Shown: positions 1-8,946 of the stretch, piece by piece
Layout: each line of letters opens with the position of its first letter
Numbering within the stretch: position 1 is the first letter of the stretch
Assembly (NCBI GenBank): GCA_022839785.1
Contig: JALHJW010000004.1
Coordinates: forward strand, 295,549-359,548
Origin: Desulfovibrio sp.
Lineage (GTDB): Bacteria > Desulfobacterota > Desulfovibrionia > Desulfovibrionales > Desulfovibrionaceae
Direction: 5' to 3'
Length of the DNA stretch: 64,000 nt
The notes under the pieces: generated by a model
Told to the model about the DNA's origin: nothing
Databases searched by the model: none
What the model saw: the letters and a program-made list of their open reading frames with translations, nothing else
Translations under genes and position numbers: made by a program

Positions 1-129
1 GGTCAGCTTGGCAAGGGCGTCCTTGCCGTCCGAGGCCTCGACGACATCGTATCCGGCGTTCCTGAGGGTCATGGCCACCATCTGGCGGACGCTGGCCGAG
101 TCATCGACGGTCATGATTTTCTTGGGCAT
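1..129 (-). CDS. CheY-like response regulator, N-terminal part (cut by window edge)
   Basis: Only the first 43 codons are inside the window; the gene continues beyond base 1. The visible protein begins MPKKIMTVDDSASVRQMVAM, which is the beta-1/alpha-1 start of a CheY receiver domain with the acidic Asp-Asp pair that binds Mg2+. The phosphoacceptor aspartate lies outside the window. An AGGAG stands 8 nt before the ATG. It is the third gene of a minus-strand run after a chemoreceptor-like protein and a STAS protein, so it is probably part of a chemosensory operon whose kinase lies further on. Single-domain CheY is the family expectation; a longer response regulator cannot be excluded. Confidence 0.85.
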   Translation of the reverse strand, partial: MPKKIMTVDDSASVRQMVAMTLRNAGYDVVEASDGKDALAKLT

Positions 130-156
130 GGCTCTTTCTCCTGCTCCAGGCTCCTG

Positions 157-480
157 TTACCGGGCAACGACATCCGCGACCAGTCCGCAACCCGCCGACA
201 GCCCGAGATCGACGGCCCCCTTGCGCACGTCCTGGGAAATCCCGCCCGACACGGACACCTTGCGGCGCATGCTGCGGGCGGTCTTCAGGAGCGATTCGAT
301 CAGTTGGAAGAAGGTGATGTCAACTCCCTGCACACCGGAAATATCGATTTCCAGCTCTCCACTCTCCAAAAGGGCGGCGTGCAGGGCGGCGCGCAACTCC
401 TCCGCGTGCCGCACGGTGAACTCTCCGGCCAGCGTCATCCGGCCCACGTCGCCTTGCCTGCTCGCGGCTATCTCGCCCAT
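157..480 (-). CDS. STAS-domain protein (anti-sigma-factor-antagonist type) in a chemotaxis operon
   Basis: The 107-residue protein is one STAS domain: an N-terminal beta segment (GRMTLAGEFTVRHAEELRAAL), then the conserved ELEIDISGVQGVDITFFQLIESLL block where SpoIIAA-like proteins carry the phosphorylatable Ser or Thr after the Asp. Here that region reads DISGVQGVD, so a serine is present but the exact site is uncertain. It lies between the chemoreceptor-like gene and cheY on the same strand with short gaps. Standalone STAS proteins with chemotaxis genes are known in Desulfobacterota and are thought to act as scaffold or switch proteins. The target here is unknown. Confidence 0.8.
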   Translation of the reverse strand: MGEIAASRQGDVGRMTLAGEFTVRHAEELRAALHAALLESGELEIDISGVQGVDITFFQLIESLLKTARSMRRKVSVSGGISQDVRKGAVDLGLSAGCGLVADVVAR

Positions 481-530
481 GCCCCGCTCCGTTCCCCGCT
501 CCTCCCGCGGCCCACCGGCCGCGCCGGGCG

Positions 531-2318
531 CTAGAAAAGTTCCACGTTGTCCCCGAATTCCCCGCCGTCGGTAGGCGGCGGAGCATCGTCGGAGAACACG
601 TCGGCCTCCCCCGCGCCCTCGCCGAAGGTCTTGCGGTAGATGTCCCGCTCCGCCTCCATGGTGTAGCGGGCGAGCATGGCCCGCAGCCGTTCCGGCTGCC
701 GCCCCTCGTCCACGTGCGGCACCTCGCGCTGGATGCGCGCCAGCAGCGCCTCCATGTCGCGTTCCACAACGCCGAGCCCCTGGTCCACCTGACGGTCGAA
801 GACCAGACGCCCCGCCCCCTCGCGCAGGTCCGCGGCCAGAGAACCGCTCTGCGCGGCAAGGTCGGCCAGTCCGCCCGCGAGCCTGCCGCTGGCCTGCGCC
901 AGCAGGTCGGTCATCTCGCGGAACCTGGCCAACATGCCGTCCACCTCTTCGGTCTGCAGGTAGGCCGCGGCGTTGCTCTGGAGCCGATCCGAAACCTCGG
1001 TGATGGTTTTCAAAATCCCGGAGATGCGGCCGGTCATGTCCCGCGCTTCCACGGAAAGCCCCTGGATGGCCATGGCCAGCACGCCCAGGGCAGCGCCCTC
1101 GCTGCCCGTGTGGGCGGCCTTGATGGAGGCGTTGAGGGCGATGAGTTCGATCTCCGCGCCGACCTCTTCGATATCGCCCACGAACGCCGCCATGTCCCCC
1201 ACGGTCTGCGCCACCTCACGCATGATCAGGGCCATGCCCTGGCCCAGTTCGGCAAAGCTGCGGATGCCCTCCATGACCTCGCCGATGCTCCCGGTCACGT
1301 GCGCGAGCAGCTTGTCCCCGCCATCGGCCCCGGACACGCCGGACAGATCGGAAACCATCTCCTCCACGGTGTCGGCGATGCCGCAGAGATTCGCGCGGAT
1401 GGCCGAGAGAGCCCCGGAAAACCGCTCGCGGGAGTTGCGCACCTGGGAAAGCTGCAGCGCGGTGACGTCGGAGCAGAAGGAGACCAGGCGCACCGCCTCC
1501 TCCTCGTCCGTCTCCTCGCATCCGGCCAGTTCCGTCCGCACGTCGTCCATGGCCTGCACCACGTGCTCGATCTGCTGTCTGACGATGTCGTGAAACTGCA
1601 GGCTCTGCACGACCTCCTGCAGGCTCTGGCCGATCCGCTCAGCACGTCCCGGCAGGCCCGCCGCGGCCGCCTGCGAACGCTCCATGAGCTGCACGAGACT
1701 GTCCATGTCCGCCTGCACGCGCGAGACCACGTCGTCGGCGCACCTGCTCTGCCCGGCCAGCATCTCGTCCGTGCGCTCCCGGGCGGAGGAAAGATGGGCG
1801 GTGAGCAACGCGGACTTGGCCGTGATCTTGGCGGAATGATCGACGATGGTCAGGCCGAGCTTTTCCACGTCGTCGGCCAGGGTGGTGAAACCGCGCCCCG
1901 TCCCCCCGAGCCGGGCCGACTCGATGCGCGTGGAGATGCCCAGCATCTGGAGCTTGCGCACGATGCGCTTGAACTCGCCGAGCACCCCGGCAAGGCCGCC
2001 CACGATCCCGGTGATGCGCTCGAGCTGGTCGATGCTGTCGCGCGAAAGCTCGCTGCGGCACATGCCCGTAAGTTGCTCCAACTCCCGGCGCATACCCGCC
2101 ACGGCCTGCTCCATCTCCTCGCCCGCCGTGGCTTCGGCGCAGAAGCCGGCACTGTGCGAAAGGCGGCCCGAACGCTCCCAGAATCCTTGCAGATTCCGGC
2201 CCAGATCGAGAAATTCACGCTCCGTGGACGGCAGCAGCCCTCCGGACAGCCGTCCCAGCCGCTCCGCCTCCCCGCGCAGGTGCCTGCAGAGTTCCACCGT
2301 CCCCTCAAACGCCGTCAT
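531..2318 (-). CDS. soluble chemoreceptor-like protein (MCP signalling domain, no membrane segment)
   Basis: The 595-residue protein is almost entirely helical coiled coil with no signal peptide or hydrophobic segment, so it should be cytoplasmic. Around residues 375-425 it has a segment like an MCP hairpin (EELIALNASIKAAHTG-like: EIELIALNASIKAAHTGSEG), resembling the family ALNAAIEAARAGE signature but diverged: Lys-Ala-Ala-His replaces Glu-Ala-Ala-Arg. Earlier regions (about 150-300) also carry receptor-like heptads. It is first in a minus-strand operon with a STAS protein and CheY. The start at 2318 has AGGAGG about 12 nt upstream, rather far, so the exact start is open. Ligand and partner kinase are unknown. 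Confidence 0.75.
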   Translation of the reverse strand: MTAFEGTVELCRHLRGEAERLGRLSGGLLPSTEREFLDLGRNLQGFWERSGRLSHSAGFCAEATAGEEMEQAVAGMRRELEQLTGMCRSELSRDSIDQLERITGIVGGLAGVLGEFKRIVRKLQMLGISTRIESARLGGTGRGFTTLADDVEKLGLTIVDHSAKITAKSALLTAHLSSARERTDEMLAGQSRCADDVVSRVQADMDSLVQLMERSQAAAAGLPGRAERIGQSLQEVVQSLQFHDIVRQQIEHVVQAMDDVRTELAGCEETDEEEAVRLVSFCSDVTALQLSQVRNSRERFSGALSAIRANLCGIADTVEEMVSDLSGVSGADGGDKLLAHVTGSIGEVMEGIRSFAELGQGMALIMREVAQTVGDMAAFVGDIEEVGAEIELIALNASIKAAHTGSEGAALGVLAMAIQGLSVEARDMTGRISGILKTITEVSDRLQSNAAAYLQTEEVDGMLARFREMTDLLAQASGRLAGGLADLAAQSGSLAADLREGAGRLVFDRQVDQGLGVVERDMEALLARIQREVPHVDEGRQPERLRAMLARYTMEAERDIYRKTFGEGAGEADVFSDDAPPPTDGGEFGDNVELF

Positions 2319-2569
2319 GCCGTCCCGCGTCCTCCTGTCCGGCGGTTTGCAGTCGCCGCCATTCCTCCCCTTACCGCAGCTCGGGGCTGAAGGGAATGAT
2401 TAATCGCACCGGACGGCCTGCACAAGACGTTTTTGACTGCATGCCCATTCAGGAGTGATTGCGAGAGCACTCTGTCACACGCTGCCCGTCTGCTCCGGTT
2501 TTTTCTGGACAACACGCCCGGCTTCGACGCAGACTCCGCCCCTGACCGACGCGCGGAGGTTCATCAGCC

Positions 2570-3256
2570 ATGTCCGGACAACTCCTGAACGAAATCAGAC
2601 AACGCCTCGCAGCCCTGGGGCCGGAACGCGTCTGGCGTCCCGTGCGCACGCCGGACGGCGAACTGCTGGCGCAGGGCGTGGGCTGGGACGAGGACGGACT
2701 GCCGGGCGACCTGGGCGGACTCGACTTCACGAACCGTAGCGTCGTGGACATCGGCTGCAACCTCGGCCACTTCTCGCGCATCGCCGCGCAGAGCGGAGCC
2801 GCCGTCGTCGTCGGCATCGACCAGGACCCCGAGGTCGTCGACTGCGCCCGGCTCCTGGCCCGGCTGCACGGCCTTGCGAACCTCTCCTTCGAGGCCGCCG
2901 ACGTCATCGCCGCGCCCCCGGCCCGGAGCTTCGACGTCTCCCTGATGATCGACATCATCGGACGGGGCATCGTGCGCAAGGGCAAGGCCGGCCTCTTCCT
3001 CGACGCGGCCGCCTCCCTGGCGCGCGAAACCATGATCCACACCATGCGGCCGGTCTACCCGCTCGCCGAGCTTGCCTGCGGCGCGGACGACCTGCTCGCC
3101 CTTTACCCCGCCGCCTTCGTGCGCGACGAGCGCTTCCATCTGCTCGAATATGCCCGCGACCGCTATTCCCCCGACTGGTCCTGCGACATCCTCACCAGGG
3201 AACGCGACCTCGGACAACGCTACAAATACCTCGTGCGCTTCGACCGCGTCGCCTAG
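2570..3256 (+). CDS. class I SAM-dependent methyltransferase
   Basis: The 228-residue protein has the Rossmann-type SAM-binding motif I VVDIGCNLGHFSRIA at about residues 57-71, followed by the acidic loop GIDQDPEVVDCA that contacts the ribose. The layout is somewhat like CmoB/DUF1698-type methyltransferases, but I would not assign an RNA substrate. It opens a region of glycosyltransferases and a second methyltransferase, so sugar or lipid methylation during glycan synthesis is plausible by context only. It is divergent from the chemosensory genes across a 251-nt gap in which I saw no clear promoter. It converges on the minus-strand methyltransferase at 3283. Confidence 0.8.
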   Translation: MSGQLLNEIRQRLAALGPERVWRPVRTPDGELLAQGVGWDEDGLPGDLGGLDFTNRSVVDIGCNLGHFSRIAAQSGAAVVVGIDQDPEVVDCARLLARLHGLANLSFEAADVIAAPPARSFDVSLMIDIIGRGIVRKGKAGLFLDAAASLARETMIHTMRPVYPLAELACGADDLLALYPAAFVRDERFHLLEYARDRYSPDWSCDILTRERDLGQRYKYLVRFDRVA

Positions 3257-3282
3257 CCGGGCGGCGACTGCCCCTCTCCCTG

Positions 3283-3984
3283 CTAGCCGACCTTCTCGAA
3301 CAGCCCGAGCCAGCCGGTCTTCACCCCCGCGAGCTTGCCGCTGGCCTTGAAAAGCCCGGCCAGGGCGAGATTGGCGAGACGGGGCCAGAGGTCGTCCGTC
3401 TTGAGCAGCAGGGAGCGGTTCATGGTCAGGCGCAGTGGACTTTTCCGGAAATCCACGTCGCGAAGCTTGAGGGTGTGTGGGGAGTAGGCCTGCACCTGCT
3501 CGTCGTTCTCGCCGAAAAAGAGCTTGAAGGCCTGGGGGGGATAGGGTTTGACATGGTCGAGGTCGAGCCAGAAGCGGGGATGCATGAGCGGGGCCATGAG
3601 AAAGAGATGGCCGCCGGTCCGCAGAAAACTCAAGTGATGGTTGAGGAACTCGCATAGTTCGCGCCAAGCGAAGTGCTCCACGACGTGGGCCATGACCATG
3701 AGGTCGGCGGGACGCTGCGCCAGGAGGGCGGGCGCCTCGTCCGGGCCGACGACGGAAAGGCCGCTTTTGCGGGCGCGTTCGGCCACGGCGGGGTTGGCCT
3801 CCACGCCGAGCAGGTCGGTGAAGCCCATGTCGCGCAGGAGCTGGAGTTTGCGGCCCAGGCCGCAGCCGATCTCCGCCACGCGGCCGGAGCGCGGCAGGGG
3901 CGCGAGCATGCGGCGCACGCGGGCGCTCTCGTCGCGCGAGAGGTCTTTGGTCCAGGCCTGCAGGCGGCCGCGCCATCCGTCCAT
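3283..3984 (-). CDS. class I SAM-dependent methyltransferase (glycan cluster)
   Basis: The 233-residue protein has SAM motif I VAEIGCGLGRKLQLL near residue 37 and a motif II/III region ending in MVMAHVVEHFAWRELCEFL, typical of Methyltransf_11/23 enzymes acting on small molecules or polysaccharide ends. The start at 3984 is chosen because its ATG overlaps the TGA of the upstream glycosyltransferase by one base (TGATG), implying translational coupling. Longer in-frame extensions would run through that gene. It therefore forms a two-gene operon with the glycosyltransferase, consistent with methylating or capping a glycan. The substrate is not known. Confidence 0.82.
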   Translation of the reverse strand: MDGWRGRLQAWTKDLSRDESARVRRMLAPLPRSGRVAEIGCGLGRKLQLLRDMGFTDLLGVEANPAVAERARKSGLSVVGPDEAPALLAQRPADLMVMAHVVEHFAWRELCEFLNHHLSFLRTGGHLFLMAPLMHPRFWLDLDHVKPYPPQAFKLFFGENDEQVQAYSPHTLKLRDVDFRKSPLRLTMNRSLLLKTDDLWPRLANLALAGLFKASGKLAGVKTGWLGLFEKVG

Positions 3985-5132
3985 CAATCCTCCTCGTCGA
4001 GCATGGCGGCCAGGGCCCGGGCCCCGCGCGCCGCGCCGTCCAGGGAGACGGGCGAGGGCAGCGGGCCGGGATGGCGGCAGACGTCCTTCACGGCGGCGGC
4101 CAGGGCGGCGGCCGTGGCCTCCCCGGCGCGGAGAACGGTCAGACCGGGCCTGAGGGCGGCCAGGGCGGCGGCGTGGGCCTCCTGCTCCGCGTCCTGCATG
4201 CCCCGCAGCAGGACCACGGCCGGGACGCCCGCCGCGAGCACGTCGGTAAGGCTGTTGTAGCCGCCGTAGACCACGGCGGCGCGCGCGCCGCGCAGGGCGT
4301 CCAGCCAGCCCTCGCCGAAACCGTGGAAGGTCGCGCCGGGATTGCGCAACAGCGCGGCGGGGAGGGCCTCTCCCGGAATAGATGGCCCGCAACCCCAGAC
4401 GCGCCAGGGCGCGCCATCGTGCGCGGCCCCGGCGACGGCGGCGAGCAGGCCGGGCGTCGCGGCGTCGTGCCAGGAAAGGCTGGCGGCCACGGCGTCGTGG
4501 GGCTCGGCCGGCGAAAGCAGCCCGGCCGCCGCGAGTTCGTGCAGGCGCGAGGCGTAGCCCACGACCAGGGGAGCGCGGCCGAAGTGGGTGGCCAGGCGGT
4601 CGGCCTCGCGGCCCAGGACCGCGGCGTCACCGTACCAGAGCAGGCCGCTGTAACGCTCCCGGAAGAGCGCGGCGGCACGATCCGACCAGACCTTGTCCAC
4701 CTCGCCGATCACGGCGCGCACGCCCAGGACCCAGCGCACGCCGAGCATCCGCCCCGCCTCCAGGGCCGGGATGAGTTCGCGATGCTTGCCCTGGGGGGTG
4801 TGGTCGGCCAGGACCAGGCGCGGCGCGAGGCGCTGCACGAGATCGCGCAAGAGCCCGGCGCGCACCTCGCCCAGACGCGCGTCCGGCAGTCCGCAGACGC
4901 CGGGCGCGCCCTGCGAACGACCGTCCACGACGCGGGTGGCGTAGGACGGCAGTTTGATCCAGTCCAGAGGACCGCCGCGCAGCAAGGTCTCCATGCGGCG
5001 CTCGCCCGTGACCAGGGCCACGCGCAGGCCGGGGAACAGGCGGCGCAGGGCCAGCCCCACGGCGGCGGCGCGTCCGGCGTGGCCGATGCCTCGGCCGTCG
5101 TGGGCATAGAGAAGAATATCGAGACGTTCCAT
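3984..5132 (-). CDS. GT-B fold glycosyltransferase, MurG/COG4671-like
   Basis: The 382-residue protein starts MERLDILLYAHDGRGIGHAGRA. The small-loop GxGH motif near the N-terminus is typical of GT-B transferases acting on lipid-linked or monomeric acceptors. A C-terminal donor-site block reads VVYGGYNSLTDVLAAGVPAV, as in MurG-like enzymes. It shares both motifs with the plus-strand enzyme starting at 5320 and with the C-terminal half of the 8943-10778 protein, so the three appear paralogous. It is followed by a coupled methyltransferase. A weak promoter is possible upstream (TTTCGA, 18 nt, TATGAT, 5186-5215 minus strand). Confidence 0.8.
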   Translation of the reverse strand: MERLDILLYAHDGRGIGHAGRAAAVGLALRRLFPGLRVALVTGERRMETLLRGGPLDWIKLPSYATRVVDGRSQGAPGVCGLPDARLGEVRAGLLRDLVQRLAPRLVLADHTPQGKHRELIPALEAGRMLGVRWVLGVRAVIGEVDKVWSDRAAALFRERYSGLLWYGDAAVLGREADRLATHFGRAPLVVGYASRLHELAAAGLLSPAEPHDAVAASLSWHDAATPGLLAAVAGAAHDGAPWRVWGCGPSIPGEALPAALLRNPGATFHGFGEGWLDALRGARAAVVYGGYNSLTDVLAAGVPAVVLLRGMQDAEQEAHAAALAALRPGLTVLRAGEATAAALAAAVKDVCRHPGPLPSPVSLDGAARGARALAAMLDEED

Positions 5133-5185
5133 GTTCTGCGCTTTTCGGCGTGTTTCGCGGTCCGGCCGCTCCGGGGGCAGAGAAA

Positions 5186-5215
5186 ATCATATTTTACGGT
5201 TTTCAACAATCGAAA
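5186..5215 (-). promoter_or_regulatory. possible sigma-70-type promoter for the 3984-5132 glycosyltransferase
   Basis: On the minus strand a TATGAT -10 element (5186-5191) lies 18 nt after TTTCGA (5210-5215), inside the only AT-rich stretch of the divergent intergenic region. The -10 matches consensus at five of six positions; the -35 is poor. Distance to the start codon at 5132 is about 55 nt. Confidence 0.35.
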
Positions 5216-5319
5216 GAGGGTCATTGCGTCGGGCGGGGATTCCGCGTATGAGACAGCCTGTCGCCGTACGCCGGACGTCCGACCGCCCGGAGCGACGCAC
5301 AAACAACCGCCGCGAGCCC

Positions 5320-6510
5320 ATGAACGACCCCAGCACCTTCAACATATTGATGTACTCCCACGACACCTACGGGCTGGGACACATCCGCCGCACCATGGCC
5401 ATCGCCTCCCAGCTCCGCAGGCCGGGGGTGAACATCCTGATCCTCACGGGCTCGCCCATCGTGGGGCGCTTCGACTTTCCGGAGCAGATCGACTTCGTAC
5501 GCGTGCCGGGCATGATCAAGCAGGCCAACGATCAGTACATCCCGCACACCATCAAGATCCACCCGGACCACGCCCTGCACATCCGGCAGAGCATCATCAA
5601 GGCCACGGCCAAGGCCTTCAGGCCCCACCTGTTCATCGTGGACAAGGCCCCGCGGGGCCTCAACTCCGAGATCCTGCCCACGCTCAAGATGCTCAAGAAG
5701 GCCGACTACAGGTGCAACACGGTGCTCGGCCTGCGCGACATCATGGACGACGCCGAGAGCACCATCCGGGACTGGAAGAACAAGCGCATCTATTCCATAC
5801 TCGACAAATACTACTCGGAGATCTGGGTCTACGGGGAGCAGAAGCTCTACGACCCGATCACCCAGTACCGCATTCCCGGGCACGTCAGCGAGAAGATCAT
5901 CTTCACCGGCTACATCCCCCGCCTAGCCAAACACGGCGTGGAGATGCGCAAGGAACAGCGGGTGGACTGCAAGGAAAAACTGGTGGTGGTGACCACGGGC
6001 GGCGGCGGCGACGGCTACGCCGTGCTGGACACCTACCTGCGCATGCTGGAGACGGCCAGGCCCGAGGTGGCCATGCGCACGATCATGGTCTCAGGCCCCT
6101 TCATGCCCAAGTCCGAGCGGCTGGACATCGCCTGCCGGGCCAAGAAGCTGGGGGTGAAATTCTACTACTTCAGCCGCCAGATGGAAAACCTCATCGCGGC
6201 CGCGGATCTGGTGGTCTGCATGGGCGGCTACAACACGGTCTGCGAGGTTCTCTCCCAGCGCAAGGTTTCCCTGATCATCCCGCGCGAGTCGCCCCGGCTG
6301 GAGCAGCGCATCCGGGCCGAAGTCATGCGCAGGCACTCGCTCATGGACTTCCTGCCCTGGGGCGACCTCTCCCCCGAACGCATGCGCGACAAGATCGAAC
6401 AGCTCCTGGCCAACATCGAGCCCTGCCGGTCGGCGGTCAACGAATTCCGCCTCACGGGCCTCGACGTCATGCGCCAGCGCCTCGCCAAGTTCCAGTCCGA
6501 GATCGAATGA
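5320..6510 (+). CDS. GT-B glycosyltransferase, COG4671-like
   Basis: The 396-residue protein begins MNDPSTFNILMYSHDTYGLG, followed by the HIRR continuation of the N-terminal GxGH glycosyltransferase motif. The C-terminal half has VVTTGGGGDGYAVLD and a donor-binding block VVCMGGYNTVCEVLSQRK, as in MurG/COG4671 predicted glycosyltransferases. The start at 5320 is preferred because the sequence upstream is non-conserved leader and the homologous domain begins at once. Its TGA overlaps the ATG of the next glycosyltransferase (ATGA at 6507-6510), so the two are probably translationally coupled. The sugar donor and acceptor cannot be read from the sequence. Confidence 0.82.
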   Translation: MNDPSTFNILMYSHDTYGLGHIRRTMAIASQLRRPGVNILILTGSPIVGRFDFPEQIDFVRVPGMIKQANDQYIPHTIKIHPDHALHIRQSIIKATAKAFRPHLFIVDKAPRGLNSEILPTLKMLKKADYRCNTVLGLRDIMDDAESTIRDWKNKRIYSILDKYYSEIWVYGEQKLYDPITQYRIPGHVSEKIIFTGYIPRLAKHGVEMRKEQRVDCKEKLVVVTTGGGGDGYAVLDTYLRMLETARPEVAMRTIMVSGPFMPKSERLDIACRAKKLGVKFYYFSRQMENLIAAADLVVCMGGYNTVCEVLSQRKVSLIIPRESPRLEQRIRAEVMRRHSLMDFLPWGDLSPERMRDKIEQLLANIEPCRSAVNEFRLTGLDVMRQRLAKFQSEIE

Positions 6511-7775
6511 GCCAGACAGACACACCGGTTCTGGGCATGGTCCTCAAGGGCTGGCCCAGGATTTCGGAAACGTTCATCTCCAACGAGATCAGGCTGCTGG
6601 AGCGCCGCGGCTTCGCCATCCGCATCATCTCCATGCGCCAGCCGCGCGAATCCTTCGTCCACGACTCGGTGAAGGAAGTCGCGGCGCGGGTGGACTACCT
6701 GCCGTCGGAGATGTCGGGCAACTGGCTCCGCCTGCTCAAGGCCAACTGGCGCGCGCTGCGGCGTTTCCCCGCAGGCTACCGCGCGGCCCTGGGCAAGACG
6801 GTGCGCCGCTTCCTGCGTTCGCGCAAGACGGCCAGCATCAAGCACCTGCTCCAAGCCGGGGTGATCGCGGGCGAGATCCTGCCGGATTCGGGCATCGGCC
6901 ATCTGCACGCCCATTTCGCCCACTCCCCGGCCTCCGTGACCTCCCTGGCGGCCTGCATCGGCGGCCTGCCCTTCAGCTTCACGGGCCACGCCAAGGACAT
7001 CTGGACCCAAAAGCCGGACAGCCTGCAGGAGAAGATCGCCGAGGCCTCCTTCGTGGTCACCTGCACGGGCTGCAACCGCGACTACCTCGACTCCCTGAAC
7101 GAGACGCGAAAGCCCCTGTACCGCGTCTACCACGGCATCGACCTCGGGCTCTTCTCCGCCCCGGACGCGTTCCGCGTCCCCGCGCCCCCCTACCGCATCC
7201 TGACCATCGCCCGCCTCACGACCAAGAAGGGACTGCCCACGGTCTTCCGGGCGCTCAAACGCCTTGCCGACGACGGTCTGCCCTTCTCCTACTGCCTTAT
7301 CGGCGACGGCGAGAGCAAGGCGCAGACCCTGGCCCTGCTGGCCGACCTCGGCCTGGACGAACGCACGCAGTGGCTCGGGGTCCAGGCCCACGGCGTGGTC
7401 ATGCAGGAGCTGGCCCGGGCCGACTGTTTCGCCATCGGCTGCGAGGTGGCCCCGAACGGCGACCGCGACGGCATCCCCAACGTGCTCGTGGAGAGCATGG
7501 CCATGGGCGTGCCGGTGGTGGCCACGCGCGTCTCCGGCATCCCCGAACTGGTGCAGGACGGCATCACCGGCCTGCTCGTGGAGTCCGGCGACGACGCGGC
7601 CATGGCCGCGGCCATCCGGCGCAGCATGACGGACGCGGCCTACCGCGAGCGCGCCATTCCGGCCGCCGCGGCCTTCGTGCGCGAGGCCTTCGACGCGCGG
7701 CGCTGCATCGAGGACCTGGCCCAGGTCTACGTCGAGAACGGCCTCGGCCCCAAAAGCGCGCCCCCGCCCCGGTGA
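6507..7775 (+). CDS. glycosyltransferase family 4 protein
   Basis: The 422-residue protein is a GT-B enzyme of the GT4 (glycosyl transferase group 1) type. It has an N-terminal acceptor domain with HLHAHFAHSPASVTSLAAC, a linker entering the donor domain at YRILTIARLTTKKGLPTVF, and the EX7E-type block GIPNVLVESMAMGVPVVATR followed by GIPELV. The HAHFAH segment is common in exopolysaccharide colanic-acid-type enzymes. The start at 6507 overlaps the stop of the upstream gene by four bases. It sits in a run of four co-directional glycan genes ending at 11574. Confidence 0.88.
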   Translation: MSQTDTPVLGMVLKGWPRISETFISNEIRLLERRGFAIRIISMRQPRESFVHDSVKEVAARVDYLPSEMSGNWLRLLKANWRALRRFPAGYRAALGKTVRRFLRSRKTASIKHLLQAGVIAGEILPDSGIGHLHAHFAHSPASVTSLAACIGGLPFSFTGHAKDIWTQKPDSLQEKIAEASFVVTCTGCNRDYLDSLNETRKPLYRVYHGIDLGLFSAPDAFRVPAPPYRILTIARLTTKKGLPTVFRALKRLADDGLPFSYCLIGDGESKAQTLALLADLGLDERTQWLGVQAHGVVMQELARADCFAIGCEVAPNGDRDGIPNVLVESMAMGVPVVATRVSGIPELVQDGITGLLVESGDDAAMAAAIRRSMTDAAYRERAIPAAAAFVREAFDARRCIEDLAQVYVENGLGPKSAPPPR

Positions 7776-7806
7776 CGGCGGCCCCGGTTTCGGTATAGAC
7801 CGGGCC

Positions 7807-8946
7807 ATGCGCATCGCCTTCTACATGCCCTTCAAGACGCCGGACGATCCGCGTCCCTCCGGCGATCTGGTCATCGGCCGGGAGCTGTGCGAATTCCTGC
7901 GCTCCCGGGGGCACGACCTCCGGCTGGTCAGCCGTCTGCGCTCGCGCTGGATATTCTGCAAGCCCTGGAAATGGCCCGCCGTGCCCCTGGAACGCCGCCG
8001 GGCGACGGCCCTGGCGCGGGATTTCGGAGCCGACCTGTGGCTGACCTACCACGCCTACTGGAAGGCCCCGGACCTGCTCGGCCCGGCCTGCGCCGCCTCC
8101 CTGGGCGTGCCTTACGCCGTCATCCAGGCCTCCTACGCCACCAAGTACCAAAAGCGCCTCCTCACCCGGCCGGGCTTCGCGCTCAACCGCGCCTCCCTCC
8201 TGACCGCGGACCTCGTGGTGGCCAACAAGGTCCGTGATTTCAGGAACGTGGGGCGTCTCCTGCAGGCGGACAGGCTGCACTACGTGCCCACCGGCATCCG
8301 GCCGGAGGACTTTGCCTGCGACGCCGCGGCCCGGGCCGCCCTGCGCGCCGAATGGGGCGTCGCCGCAGAGACTCCCGTGGTGCTCAGCGCGGCCATGTTC
8401 CGGGCCGACGTCAAGACGCGCGGCCTGCTCATGACCATCGCGGCCTGCGCTCGGCTGGCCACGGCGGGGCGCAGATTCCTTCTCGTGGTCGCGGGCGACG
8501 GGCCGGAACGCAGACGCGTGGAGGCGGCCTGCGCCGAATTGCCCCCCGGCAGCGTGCGGCTGCTCGGCCTGGTGCCGCGCGAGCGCATGGCCGGCGTCTA
8601 TTCCGCGGCCGACATCTTCGCCTTTCCCGGGATCAACGAGGCCCTGGGCATGGTCTACCTGGAGGCCCAGTCCTGCGGCCTGCCCGTGGTCGCCCTGCGC
8701 GGCTGGGGCGTGCGCGAGGCCGTGGCCGAGGACGAGACCGGCATCCTGACTCCGCCGCTGCAGCCCGAGGCATACGGCGACGCCATCGCCCGCCTCCTGG
8801 ACGACGCGCCGCTGCGCGCCCGTCTGGGCGCGGCCGGAGCGGCCAGGGTGCGCGAGCTGTTCGACGTGCGGCGCAACCTGATGCGCGTCGAGGAGCTTCT
8901 GCAGAGCTTGGCGGCCAGACGCGCCGCCCCGGGGGACCGGAGATGA
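7807..8946 (+). CDS. glycosyltransferase family 4 protein
   Basis: The 379-residue protein starts MRIAFYMPFKTPDDPRPSGD, a classical GT4 N-terminus. The donor domain begins near PVVLSAAMFRADVKTRG and contains INEALGMVYLEAQSCGLPVV, the EX7E nucleotide-sugar motif. It follows the upstream glycosyltransferase by 31 nt and overlaps the next gene by four bases (ATGA at 8943-8946), indicating one operon. The arginine-rich segment RRRATALARDFGADLWLTYH lies in the acceptor domain. Specificity is unknown. Confidence 0.87.
   Translation: MRIAFYMPFKTPDDPRPSGDLVIGRELCEFLRSRGHDLRLVSRLRSRWIFCKPWKWPAVPLERRRATALARDFGADLWLTYHAYWKAPDLLGPACAASLGVPYAVIQASYATKYQKRLLTRPGFALNRASLLTADLVVANKVRDFRNVGRLLQADRLHYVPTGIRPEDFACDAAARAALRAEWGVAAETPVVLSAAMFRADVKTRGLLMTIAACARLATAGRRFLLVVAGDGPERRRVEAACAELPPGSVRLLGLVPRERMAGVYSAADIFAFPGINEALGMVYLEAQSCGLPVVALRGWGVREAVAEDETGILTPPLQPEAYGDAIARLLDDAPLRARLGAAGAARVRELFDVRRNLMRVEELLQSLAARRAAPGDRR

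Noticed and set aside
4071..6506. N-terminal extension of the 6507 glycosyltransferase by more than 800 codons
   Set aside because: The extension overlaps the whole 5320-6510 glycosyltransferase in another frame and has shadow composition. The ATGA overlap at 6507 gives a natural start.
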